Source: Hysterangium stoloniferum
Taxonomy: Eukaryota > Basidiomycota > Agaricomycetes > Hysterangiales > Hysterangiaceae
Length of the DNA stretch: 64,000 bases
Assembly (NCBI GenBank): GCA_015178975.1
Contig: WHVD01000065.1
Span: 1 to 64,000, forward strand
Reading direction: 5' to 3'
The position numbers and the translations under genes were made by a program. Of the stretch, positions 22,520-33,660 are shown piece after piece (position 1 is the stretch's first letter; each line of letters begins with the position of its first letter). Under the pieces are notes generated by a model. That model saw only the letters and a list, made by a program, of their open reading frames with translations, did no database searches and was not told the origin of the DNA.

Positions 22520-24643
22520 CTACAACTGTAAGGTGGAATACCCTTCAGTTTGTAATAATGACGGAGCGATATCCACAATACGCACCGTAAAAATAATCTC
22601 TAACCAGTACACGTCACCACGATGATCATACGTCTTGCAATTTTCGTTCCATCCTTTGGGAAAGCGCCACGTCTTTGCAGGCTGCACGGGATCATTCTGT
22701 GCTCTTGGAGAGATGAGAAGGTAGTGGACCTCCACGAGCGGCTCCGAGACTGTCGGCTTGTTATCGGCCTCAGGCATTGTGATTTTTCTTTTTTTTTTTG
22801 GGAGGGGGGAGGGGTCTCCCGAAGTTGCTTCTTCAAGGCAGCAACAATTTTGCGGATCGCTCGATAACCCACCGCCGAGCCTCCATGCGACCGGAACATG
22901 GTCATCTGTAGAATCCAGAGAATGGCCGAGTGTCTTGAAGGATACAAATCGACTGTGAAAGCATCGAACAGCGGGAAATTCGGTGTAACAGGCTGGTAAT
23001 ACTCGTGTTCCTTAAAGCATGTAGGCAAGTCAGCGGTGGATTGGAATTTGACAACCTTGCGTTGGACTTGGGCAAACTTCACATTATTAGGTATGGAGAT
23101 TGAAGGGTCTGAAATGACCTCCGGGGGGTCAGCCCCGTTGGAAGTCATTGTGACAAGAGGCCAGAAGCCGCCTGTAGAGCCCGCTGTGAGCCGACAATGA
23201 GCAAGCGGCTCAAAGTACCACACTGCCAGTGCTGCTGTTTGCGGCCTCTGTCGTAACAAATTGATTGTCTGGCAAATGTTGATATCCCCTGCAATATGCA
23301 GCTGCTTTAGCATGCTCCTGCCAATCCAGCTTGACTTGAAATTCAATGCCCAATAATCCGCCTCTAGATACTCGCAAGGGATAGGGTGTATAACGAGGAT
23401 CCGATGAGAAACACGAGAGTTGAGAACAATATTACCAGGGGCAAGGACGGCTGTGGTCTCTTGCAACGCTTGGTGACTTATCTGGAAAGCTTTCTTATGG
23501 TCCTCGGTCATCGAGTCGAAATGATAGATCGCATGGAAGACATCACCAGCAGCATATCCAAAATGTTCAATCGCCGCATCTAGAAGAGCATTGAGGCCAT
23601 CCTCGGGGGATGGTGAAATTGGATCTTCTATTGTCATTGGATAACATTCTTGGAGAATTCTACCGGCGCCAGGGAACCCTTTTAGCGCAATAATGGGATC
23701 CATCCGAGGCTGAAAGGAGCTTTTATCGGGATAACTCTGATGCAGTATGTCCAATAAATCAACAAAACAGTTTTGATATTGTAACCTGGGACAATGTACG
23801 CCCAGACATGAACAAAAGCATCGTATTGGCAAGTGTAAACCTACGCTAGTGAGAGCTCCTCACGGGTCCACAACGGCAAGCCGACGATCAGAGGCATTGT
23901 CCCTTTCATCCAGGTCCTATATTGAATGGGATCCAGGGAAACCGTCAGGACAGGGAAGCAGTAGTGAGAGAGCAACGGCCATTGTGGCTCCGGTCTGACG
24001 GATGTCAACCAAGGACCAAATAAAAACGTCAGGAGACGATGACTTGGGGGCGGGGGGGCTTGGGTCCATTCTAGCGTTTTCCAAATAAACAGCATCGTGG
24101 AAGAAGAGGAACAGCTGGTGGTCACCCAAAGAGAAGAGCACGATTTGCTTCTGCTGCAGAAGGCGGACAAAAAGGTAGTATAGGAAAAGGGTCTTGCCTA
24201 AAAACACTATTACTATCTTGCGCAACATTAGGGGTATAGATTACGTACCAGTTCCAGGCTGACCAGTGATAAGAACTCCTGTATCTTCAGGGCCGCCACT
24301 CCGGTTCAGCCAACTTCCATTGCGCTTTGTCTTTTTCAGGCCACAGCCAATTGTCAACATCTACAATAGTGGGGATTAGGTAGTGACGACAATGGATGGA
24401 ATATCGGGCCTCACCAGTGTTTGCATTCGCCAGGTTGTTGTACTCGCCAAGGTCTGGTATAGCGAAGACAGGACGGGTGGTGGACAGGAACGTAAGGGAG
24501 AGTTTGTCTGCATATCGAGATAATTTGAAGGACGCAATTCTGATGGCCATCACACAGAACGAGGATATACTGTTTGAGAGACCGTCATTGGTTACGTCAC
24601 TTAATGCAGCGATTTGGATGACAAGATGAGGGAAGGGTTCCAA
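22520..24643 (-). pseudogene. Decayed P-loop NTPase-type basidiomycete protein
   Basis: The gene reads right to left. An N-terminal exon (RPVFAIPDLGEYNNL) is followed by GGPEDTGVLITGQPGTG, a 51-bp intron, and KTLFLYYLFVRLL, so a complete Walker A motif GQPGTGKT spans the splice junction. Next come LPLWTREEL, a long open part from about 23,832 to 22,800, and the C-terminal block WRFPKGWNENCK...HDHRGDVYWLE-like at 22,777-22,520. These blocks belong, from memory, to a family of large proteins of unknown role repeated in Agaricomycetes. At least three frame breaks occur: just before GGPEDTG, near 23,950, and at a poly-T/poly-G tract near 22,790. The first may be an 8-bp deletion between direct repeats. 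Nothing shows that the gene is functional. Confidence 0.6.
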
Positions 24644-25438
24644 GTCGATAATGTAGCTGATAGGTTATAGCTAGGGCCTTCACAACTGGTTGGTGTCTCA
24701 CTTTCACGAACATATCTCATGGTAAGCTAAGCCATTCTCTTCCAGTATGTCATATCTTAGCACCCACTCTGAGATTACGCCGCACTATTTATAGGGGATA
24801 ATAGCACATGACCGATGAGAATGAAGCTGAAGATAAGTAGAGGGATGGGGCAGATCAGAGAGGAAACAAACAAGTGCGTGGAAGAAAATATAAAAATGAA
24901 TTTAATAAGTAATCAAATACTGGAGAATAACAAGACTCGATCGCGCATGGTGATACAAAGGAAAATATGAAGGGGCGAGGAGGTTTCGCGCGCAACGACG
25001 GCGTTTCAAAGTCATCACAAAGACCCGGGGGGAAAAGCCTCGTCGATGTGGTTTGTCACAGATGACGATTCCGCCAAAGTGTTCCCTGCACTTGACGCAA
25101 CAACTTTGTTGACAACGGAAAGCTTCGTCGCTGCATCGGCCTCACCACTAAACTCGGTCGCTGCCATTGTCACCATCGCCTCCGTGGCCTCTTGCTCACC
25201 TCTGCCTTATTTCCATTCGCACTATCCTTACCCTTACCCTTGGCCTCAGAGTCAGCGTTCGTTCCTCTCATATACGCCTGCCACGATGTCCCAGGCGCGC
25301 TTGCAACCCCCCTTGGAGTGAGCTGTAAGTATGGTACTTCGCTATGTTGCATACCGCCCATACTTGTACTCGCACTTGGAATGGGTTGAAGAGGTAACTT
25401 GGCATATGACGAGGGATAGCATGGTGCAGCGCCAATTC
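24644..25438. other. Stretch with no convincing gene
   Basis: Contains a frame at 25,046-25,321 on the plus strand that is rich in Ser, Pro and Thr and is mirrored by an open minus frame. I see no splice-supported gene. Confidence 0.3.
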
Positions 25439-27030
25439 CTATCCCTCTGGACTGAGCGGAGAGCGGGACGGAAAACGAGGGAACGGCAGTTCTGACTGGC
25501 TTGGGCCTCGATGAAGTGGTTTCAGAGGGACTGGTGCATTGCGACCGGGATGCCGATCATGCTGACGACAGGGCGGCAGATCACCGGGCTTGTGCTTGGG
25601 TCTGTGGTTTGTACAGCGTGTACGGCTGGAAATAAGGTGGACAGTACATCTGATAGGCTTGCACTTGAGCAGGTATGAGTGGCATGAGAGTCGGGGGTAT
25701 TGGCATGGACATAACGGCGGAAGCTGGGATGGCAGGAACTTTGGTGGTAGTGGAGGTGGAAACAGCAGCCGTGGTTGAGGCTGCGGTTGAGGTTGATGGG
25801 GTAGAAGCTGTGTCACTCCCGGTAGTAGGTTGTGGCGCTACGCGGAACTGACTCATTCCCTGATACCATACCTGTCCGTTCGTATTTGGTCCGATCTGTT
25901 GGACAGATGGGGGCGGGAAATTTGACCTGGTCCCTGTGCTCTGGTCCTAGTTGCTGCAGCTGCTGGAACAACTGCGTCTGAAGTGAGAACAGCTCAGCCA
26001 GAGAAGTGTCGTAGATTGGGGCAGAGAGCATTGCAGGTGGACCACATCTTACTGTCGATGATGTCCATGCCACATATTTGGGTGTAGGTTTCAATGGTAC
26101 CGGATTCGTAGCAATTTCTATAGAAGGTGCAAGGTGATGGTATGAGACGATGATTAGATTCAAAAGCCCAGAGATAACGCACCCTCAGCCGTTGGCTTCC
26201 TCCCTGTTTCACCACTTGAACTCCACACGATACTCCCCCACTTGAACTCACGCTTTTGTCCTCCGTCCCAGAGGACCTCGACTGTTCCCCGATCTTTTTT
26301 GACCTATAATGCAACAGCGAGATGAAAAGATAATGCGTTAGATGACAAGTGATCCAGGAAACTCACTTGCAAAAGAGAGACCTTAAATACACTTGATGAG
26401 TTGCGAATGGGGATTTTATCCGCAAACCACAACGGCAGCAGCCCATACCTCTTCCCCGACAATATCAATCACCCCCTCTACGGCCCTAACACACCACGCC
26501 GCACCTTCTCCCTCGTCCCCAGCATAATCTGCGCCTGCTGCATAAGCGTGTCGGCGAGGAGCGTGAGCATCAGGACTGCTGGGTCTTCCCCAGTGTGCAC
26601 CGTCAGCGGCGTGGTGGCGGAGACTGCGGGGAAGAGGCTGCGCACGGATGGAGAGAGATTTGGGAGGTGCGCGTTCGCCGGGGTGAGGATGGGCGGTGGG
26701 CGGGGGCATGTGGTGGGAGCGTGGGCTTGGACCTGGGCTGCGTGGCCATGCTTTGGGTGGGTATGTGGCCCTTTCACGGGTGGAGAAGGAGGCTTAGGCG
26801 TCGGATGCTGCGAGGGAGAAGATATTGTTTGCTCGGAGCGTGAGGGAAAATGTGTGAGAAGAAATCGGGGAGGACTTCGAGGGTGAGTTGGCAGGCTTGT
26901 ATGAAGATAGCGCAGCTGTTACTCTAGCAGCAGACGTCGGGGTCGTATCGATCCGAGTAGTCATAGGCGCAGATGGCATCCTCAAAAAACTCCTCGACTT
27001 GCCATAGACGTTTCCATAAGTTTAACACTT
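25439..27030 (-). pseudogene. Decayed hypothetical gene, paralogue of the locus at 47 kb
   Basis: Read right to left, the locus begins with WKRLWQVEEFFEDAI...YDPDVC, then a Ser/Pro-rich part (KPANSPSKSSPIS, TFSLTLRANN), a His/Pro-rich part, a helical part (MLTLLADTLMQQAQIMLGTREKVRRG), then exons with a Gln-rich stretch and a Ser/Thr/Pro-rich tail. A 65-bp intron near 26,130-26,195 and another near 26,305-26,365 have good GT-AG ends. Frame changes near 26,450 and at a C tract near 25,910 break it. The first 180 bp are duplicated near 47.0-47.4 kb. The low-complexity composition suggests a nuclear or regulatory protein, but I recognise no DNA-binding domain. Confidence 0.4.
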
Positions 27031-27379
27031 GAGGTTTAGGTGGGTTTGTGGAAGATCTGGTAGGGAATGGTTAAACGATTTATGATAGTATTTAAAGTGA
27101 TACGTACATTTGGAGATGATTATTAGAATGAAGAAGCGAGAAGAACGTGGGCACCATGGACCCACAATCGTACACAACCTGTAGCTACTGTGCCGAGTGA
27201 CTATATCTAACAAAGATAAGGTGCGAAAGGCTGAGAAAATAGTGTGTTTGATTAAGAATAATACGGATACCATCCTTTCTTTCCCATATCCAAGCTCATG
27301 TTCCATTGTTCCCTTAGGGTTTACGGTTTCCAGAGCAGGTAACTCCAATAGTGTCTCTGGTGAAGGGCAGCCCTCCCTA

Positions 27380-27436
27380 TGACATCATATGGTCCCTCTA
27401 AGCTACGCGAGGGAGCGCCGGGCCCATATGATGTCA
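27380..27436 (-). repeat. 57-bp palindromic element, inverted single copy
   Basis: TGACATCATATGG and CCATATGATGTCA form 13-bp inverted ends of a 57-bp element. It lies in the opposite orientation to the seven copies in the array that starts at 28,817. Together they bracket the Ppo gene fragment. Confidence 0.75.
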
Positions 27437-27622
27437 CTGCACTACTGCCTGTGACACTCGTCCATAGCCTTGGGCTGCAAGCAGAAGAAACTAAACCAGT
27501 AAGTGCCATTTGTCCCTTGTAAGTGACGCGATCGGACTGTCACTTACTGTTCTTTGTAAACCAGGTTGAGCCTGGTGCAGGTCTCTGCCCTCCTCACACC
27601 ACTTCTTGTGCCATTCTCGCAG

Positions 27623-28814
27623 GTTTGAAAAAATACACCCCGTTATCATTGAGCATTCCTCGTCTAAACTAGTTATAGATGCCATCGCTCTTACTCGTGG
27701 CGATCGTTTCTTCACAGCAGATTTCACACCCGCAAATCTCACTGCATGGGGTTTCCAAGACTGTCAGCACGATACCACCAATGATGAGTTTGGTAGCATG
27801 CTAGGACGACGTGTGTAACCAATTTCTCTTATGCAGGGAAGCAATGATATTCATGTGTGACCTGTTTGTCATTATATTTATCAGTCCTACTCCGCACACT
27901 CCCACACGACTATACAGAGAACAGCACATTCACGTGGTTCCCGCTTATGCCTCCCGAGGCAATGGAGAAGAACCTCACAAAGCTAGGGATCACGGATAAG
28001 TACTCCTTCGAACGTCCCGGTCGTGCGCCTGGCCCACATATTGTCGAGTCGTACGCAGCGGTCAATTTGATCGTCCGTGATCGCGCTACGTTCCATACCC
28101 CGTATGTTCCCCGTGTCCAGCAAATATTTGAGAATCGTGCTAGTGGGTATGTTGTTTTGTTGCTTTTGGGTTGGACTTTATCCTCAAATTGTGTGCGATG
28201 CTAGATACTTGGCGAGTTTGAACTACCCCGTACAACACAAGGCAGACTCTGAACTACTCATCAATTCATTGGCGAACGATGCCTCGGCTTTCGAGAAGGC
28301 TGAGCAGTTCTACTTTGACACGACACAGGCTTTGATAAAGCAGAAGAGCTTCACTCTTTCTGGAAGTGCTGGTTACAGTGTGGATCTTGTCGTACGTTCT
28401 CTTAGATTCCATTCTTATATTCAATTACTTTACTAACATGCCTTGCTCAGGGCGAGGTACTAAACCTCATTCCGGTGCACTTTGCAGCTACGGCCATTGT
28501 GAGTTATTTTATTTTTAATGTGGTCCTATGCATCTACTTACGGTACACAGGCTGGTCTCCCGTTGAAGACAGAAACAACACCGCGTGGCATCTACATGGA
28601 GCATGAATTGCAACAAATGCTCCGCGATGTCTTCGCATACGTCTTTTTCGAAGTTGAGGCAGCAAAGAAGATGCGTGCGGAACAGTTTGCAGGGTTGCAC
28701 ACTCAAGAGCTCTTGGGTTACATCAAGACCAATGTTAAGAACATCGGACAGACCGTATGTGTTATATTGCCCTTGATGGAGTGGAGGCTGACTTTTACCT
28801 GATAGGAATATTGC
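27623..28814 (+). pseudogene. Fragment of a psi-producing fatty acid oxygenase (Ppo / linoleate diol synthase)
   Basis: Five exons, 27623-27810, 27885-28146, 28205-28391, 28451-28498 and 28551-28754, all with GT-AG introns of 52-74 bp, join in one frame. The product contains KLVIDAIALTRGDRFFTADF, NLTAWGFQDC, TWFPLMPPEAM, FYFDTTQALIKQKSFTL and a region ending IKTNVKN. This is the end of the haem dioxygenase domain and the linker to the P450-like domain of fungal Ppo enzymes, which oxidise linoleic and oleic acid to signalling oxylipins. The catalytic Tyr and proximal His region should lie upstream and is missing, as is the P450 Cys region downstream. The next exon starts at 28806 and is cut after 11 bases by a palindromic element. 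A dead, truncated copy, though its exons are still open. Confidence 0.8.
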
Positions 28815-28816
28815 AG

Positions 28817-31140
28817 TGATGTCATATGGGCCCGGTGCTCCCCCGCTTAGCTTACAGGGACCATATGACGTCATGTTGAGTGGTACACCTCGTATCGTTT
28901 TTATTCCCCTGGATGTGGGACACCAAACCAAGTTGCTCCGAAAACACTCGTCTCTTACCATGAAGGCCAGTTTAGAGCGTGAGTCCCATTTTGTCTGTTT
29001 TGCCTACAAATTCCTATGCTAACTATGACTTTAATTCTTTCTGTAATTACTCCCCGCCGCAACACTAGCAGGCCGTTCTTCCCATTCTTGCTTGACTGAA
29101 TCCATCTCATTTTCACCCCTGGTGCACAATCACGGTAAGCTCACATTCATTTTCTTCATTCATTTTATTAATCTCTTCATCCTGCAGTGACGTCATATGG
29201 GCCCGGCGCTCCCCTGCTTAGTTTACAGGGACCATATGATGTCATGTTGAGTGGTACAGCTCGTATCTTTTTTATTTCCCTGGATGTGGGACACCAAACC
29301 AAGTCGCTCCAATAACATTCATCTCTTACTGTGAAGGCCAGTTTGGAGCGTGAGTCCCATTTTGTCTGTTTTGCCTACGAATTCCTATGCTAACTATGAC
29401 TTTAATTCTTTCTGTAGTTACTCCCCGCCTCAACACTAATGGGCCTTTCTTCCCGTTCATGCATGACTCCATCCATCTCATTTTCATGCCTGGTGGAAAA
29501 TCACGGTAAGCTCGCTTTGACTTTATTCATTTTTTTATTAATCTCTACCACAGCTGTTCACCCTGCAGTGACGCCATATGGGCCCGGCGCTCCCCTGCTT
29601 AGCTTACAGGGACCATATGACGTCATGTTGAGTGGTACACCTCATATCTTTTTTATTCCCCTGGATGTGGGACACCAAACCAAGTTGCTCCAATAACATT
29701 CATCTCCTACCATGAAGGCCAGTTTGGAACGTGAGTCCCATTTTGTCCTTTTTGCCTACGAATTCCTATGCTAACTATGACTTTAATTCTTTCTGTAGTT
29801 ACTTCCCGCCTCAACACTAATGGGCCTTTCTTCCCATTCATGCATGACTCCATCCATCTCATTTTCACCCCTGGTGCACAATCACGGTAAGCTCGCATTC
29901 GTTTTATTCATTGGTTTTATTAATCTCTATCACAGGTGTTCACTGATGTCATATGGGCCCCGCGCTCCCTTGCTTAGCTTACAGGGACCATATGATGTCA
30001 TGTTGAGTGGTATACTTCGTATCTTTTTTATTTCCCTGGATGTGGGACACCAAACCAAGTCGCTCCAATAACATTCATCTCTTACCATGAAGCCTATTTT
30101 GGAACGTGAGTCCCATTTTGTCCATTTTGCCTACAAATTCCTATGCTAACGATGACTTTAATTCTTTCTGTAGTTACTCCCTGCCGCAACACTAGTTGGC
30201 CGGTCTTCCCATTCATGCATGACTGCATTTATCTCATTTTCACCCCTGGTGCACAATCACAGTAAGCTCGCATTCGTTTTATTCATTCATTTTATTAATC
30301 TCTATCACAGCTGTTCACTGACGTCATATGGGCCCGGCGCTCCCCCGCTTAGCTTACAGGGACCATATGACGTCATGTTGAGTGGTACATCTCGTATCTT
30401 TTTTATTCCCCTGGATGTGGGACACCAAACCAAGTAGCCTGAGTGACGTTCGTATCTTACCATGAAGGCCATTTTGGAATGTGAGTCCCATCTTGTTCTT
30501 TTTGCCTGCGAATTCCTGTGCTAACTATGACTTTAATCTTTCTTTCCGTAGTTACTCCCCGCCTCAACACTAGTTGGCCGGTCTTCCCATTCATATATGA
30601 CTGCATTTATCTCATTTTCACCCCTGGTGCAAATTCACGGTAAGCTCCCATTCGTTTTATTCAGTCTTTTATTAATCTCTATCAACGCTGTTCACACTGC
30701 AGTGATGTCATATGGGCCCGGTGCTCCCCCGCGTAGCTTACAGGGACCATATGACGTCATGATGAGGGGTACCCCTTGTATCTTTTTTATTCCCCTGCAT
30801 CTGGGACACCAAACCAAGTAGCCCGAGGAATAACTTTTGTATTTGACCATGAAGCCCATTTTTGAACGTGAGTCCCTTTTTGCTTATGAATTCCTGTACT
30901 AACTATGACTTTAATCTTTCTTTCCATAGTTACTCCCAGCCTCAACACCAGCGGGCCGTTCTCCCCATTCATGCATGACTGCATCCATCCCATTTTCATG
31001 CCTCGTGAAAAATCACGATCAGCTTGCACTGGTTTCATCCACTCTTTTATTAATCTCTATCCCAGCTGTTCCCAATGCAGTGAGGTTATATGGCCCCGGT
31101 GCTCCCCCATGTAGCTTACAGGGGTGAACCGACTTTATGA
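28817..31140 (+). repeat. Tandem array of seven ~375-bp units, each headed by the palindromic element
   Basis: Palindromic elements start at 28817, 29188, 29569, 29944, 30319, 30703 and 31081, so units are 371-384 bp. Each complete element is 57 bp with ends TGACGTCATATGG and CCATATGACGTCA, though C/T changes occur. The last copy has lost its right arm. The rest of each unit includes CACCAAACCAAGT and a GTGAGT site, and a part reading like FMHDSIHLIFTPGAQS before GTAAGC. The units look like exon-intron pieces but contain many stops. Confidence 0.85.
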
Positions 31141-31438
31141 TGGAGTGCACCGCCTCGACAATAGTGGGCCATTTTTGCCATTCATGCATCACCGTCCCCC
31201 TCCCATTTTCAAGCCTTATAGATACCCTCTCATTGATTTTATCCTGGAGTGTTTTGCTAATCTGTCACAACTATTCATAATGTAGTGACATCATATAGGC
31301 ACTCCCCGTTCATTTCGGACTAAACGGCTAAGTTGGGCCCGAGCTATCTTGCAGCGAGGGGGATCCACTCAATATACATGGGGAGGAGTTCCTGACATCC
31401 TCCGACCTTTCCGTTGACATCTTCAAACTGGGGGACAC

Positions 31439-31742
31439 TGTGAGAGGTATCTCAATTCCATTTTTCCTTAGTCATCTTAGTTGTCTTACTGCTACTAAAG
31501 CCAACTAAAACTATTTGCTTTCTATATTGTACTTTAATAGTCAATATATAGTCGCTAGGGAATCGTACTGCAAAGTTGATTCCTTTTCCCTTAGTTGTCT
31601 TAGTTGTCTTACCACTACTAAAGCCGACTACAGCTATTTACTTTCTATATTGTACTTTGATAGTCAATATATAGTAGTGTCGTACCTAAAAGGTCGATAT
31701 TCTTTGTATATAGAGCCGTCAGAACTTCCATGACTCTTCACA
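31439..31742 (+). mobile_element. 3' LTR of a degraded gypsy element (short copy)
   Basis: The segment begins TGTGAGAGGTAT and ends CTCTTCACA, giving the inverted ends TGTGA/TCACA. It is preceded by a G-rich tract (CTGGGGGACAC), the expected polypurine tract, and by about 80 bp that match the end of the ORF before the LTR at 38,126. It is shorter than that LTR (304 against 629 bp). It contains a direct repeat around CTTTCTATATTGTACTTTRATAG. Confidence 0.65.
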
Positions 31743-32620
31743 CCAGCCCTCTTCTTCTTTGAGACAATCCCTTGAATGAGGAAATTGTTCACCCAAGGGT
31801 ATACAGTAGACATTTTAGCCTTACTAAGCTACTCTACCTATAGGACTCACAAGTGTCATCAGATTGAGATTATTAATGACAGCCAAAATTCGAATAGAAA
31901 TTACACAGCAAATTACTTGGAATGTTTTTCAGTAATCTCACACTCTTTTACATGAATTGTATTAACTATATATCCCAAAATTCATTCACCATCTGCTACG
32001 TTTGTTGCTATGGAGCCATTAGGGTTTAGAAAGGCTATGACCAGACTGCAGGGGGGTTTGGGTGCAGAGGTTTGGTTTTAATGATGATTGGGAGGATGCT
32101 TAAAGATATCAAAGTGAGGAGGAGTCCATTTGAGGAGATGCTGATGGGATGTTGTTATGAAGGAAAAGATGAATATAATATATATTATTGTCATCCACAG
32201 TGGGCCCGTCCACTTCCCTAATTTCATACATGAAATACATACAAGGGGGGGGTAGACATATAATTTGGTGGAAGGGTTTTTTGGATAAACCCTAATTTGT
32301 GGGAAAAAAGAAGGATTTTTTGTGTGCATGTGTGGAAATAATACATATATATAATATAATATAATATACAATATTTGGAGACTTCAAAAGACTGAGATGA
32401 GACGTCTTGGCAGTGAACTGATTTTGGAGTGTGACGGATTTCCTGAAGAGGATCTACCTGCAAATTCTTGCTACTTTTCGTCAGGAAAGTAGTAAGAATC
32501 ACTCCCTGTAAGCTAAGCGGGGGAGGGCTGGGGCCATATGATGTCCCTGGGTTAAACTGGTGGTAGATGTATATTTAGAAATTGGGCGCTAGTATGGGGA
32601 CAGATGCCCTGCATTGACAC
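31743..32620. other. AT-rich stretch with a degenerate palindromic element
   Basis: Mostly AT-rich, with a TATATAT/ATAATATAAT tract near 32,345-32,375. At 32,501-32,548 a broken copy of the 57-bp palindromic element is seen in minus orientation (CCCTGTAAGCTAAGCGGGGG ... CCATATGATGTC). No gene seen. Confidence 0.5.
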
Positions 32621-32848
32621 CTATCTCAGAGGGGATTCATTTTCTAGAGTGGCATGGCGACTGATTCTGATCACATTCTCACCCACTGCACCTTGCTCTG
32701 AAAGTTTTGCCAGTGCTGATAATCTGCAGGATTGAATGTTCTCGTCAGAGTCCTTCAGCAGTGTGACAAAGTCACAAATGGCACCATGTAGGCCACTTCC
32801 AAGTCTAGCTGAAAACTGCATATTATATTGCACCCCCATTTCCATTGT
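32621..32848 (-). pseudogene. HEAT-repeat protein fragment
   Basis: On the minus strand the sequence reads GAICDFVTLLKDSDENIQSC followed by RLSALAKLSEQ. This matches the helix-loop-helix pattern of a HEAT/armadillo repeat, including the DSD turn and the LAKLSE second helix. Only about one repeat is present, ending at a GT site near 32,690. It is cut on the other side by the 72-bp array. A captured fragment of a scaffold-type gene. Confidence 0.5.
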
Positions 32849-33568
32849 GATTGCCTGTGCATGGGTGTTCATCCTGGATGAACACCTGCATATGTACAAT
32901 ATAGGCAGCTTCGGCGCTAAAGTTGCCTGTGCGTGGGTGTTCATCCTGGATGAACACTTGCATATGCGCAATACAGGCAGCTTAGGCGCTAAAGTTGCCT
33001 GTGCAAGGGTGTTCATCCTGGATGAACACCTGCATATGCGCAATACAGGCAGCTTCAGCGCTAAAGTTGCCTGTGCAAGTGTGTTCATCCTGGATGAACA
33101 CCTGTATATGCGCAATACAGGCAGCTTGGGCGCTAAAGTTGCCTGTGCGTGGGTGTTCATCCTGGATGAACACTTGCATATGCGCAATACAGGCAGCTTA
33201 GGCGCTAAAGTTGCCTGTGCAAGGGTGTTCATCCTGGATGAACACCTGCATATGTGCAATACAGGCAGCTTCGGCGCTAAAGTTGCCTGTGCAAGTGTGT
33301 TCATCCTGGATGAACACCTGTATATGCGCAATACAGGCAGCTTCGGCGCTAAAGTTGCCTGTGCAAGGGTGTTCATCCTGGATGAACACCTGCATATGTG
33401 CAACACAGGCAGCTTGGGCGCTAAAGTTGCCTGTGCAAGAGTGTTCATCCTGGATGAACACCTGCATATACCCAATACAGGCAGCTTCAGCGCTAAAGTT
33501 GCCTGTGCAAGGGTGTTCATCCTGGATGAACACCTGCATACACACAACTTTCGCCCTAGAGTAAAAGT
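32849..33568 (+). repeat. 72-bp palindromic minisatellite, array 2 (ten units)
   Basis: Ten units of the same 72-bp repeat found at 18.0-18.8 kb, in the same orientation, with the same closing units and the same right flank through CAGACCCATATAACC (about 33,660). The left end is cut abruptly against the HEAT fragment. Directly right of it begins the gypsy pol remnant. Confidence 0.85.
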
Positions 33569-33660
33569 TGCTTGCACACAGCTGTTCATCCTGGTCCCTA
33601 GATGCCCTACCCTATGTAAAATGGATCTGGTCCCTAGATGAACCCTACCAGACCCATATA

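Noticed and set aside
22780-22810. Proof that the P-loop gene is dead from the break at the T/G tract alone
   Set aside because: A homopolymer of this kind is a common site of sequencing error. The pseudogene call rests on the other two breaks as well.
32736-33641. Long reading frames of about 300 codons on both strands
   Set aside because: The same 72-bp minisatellite as at 18 kb; open frames are a property of the repeat. Only the HEAT-like part at its left edge looks like real protein.
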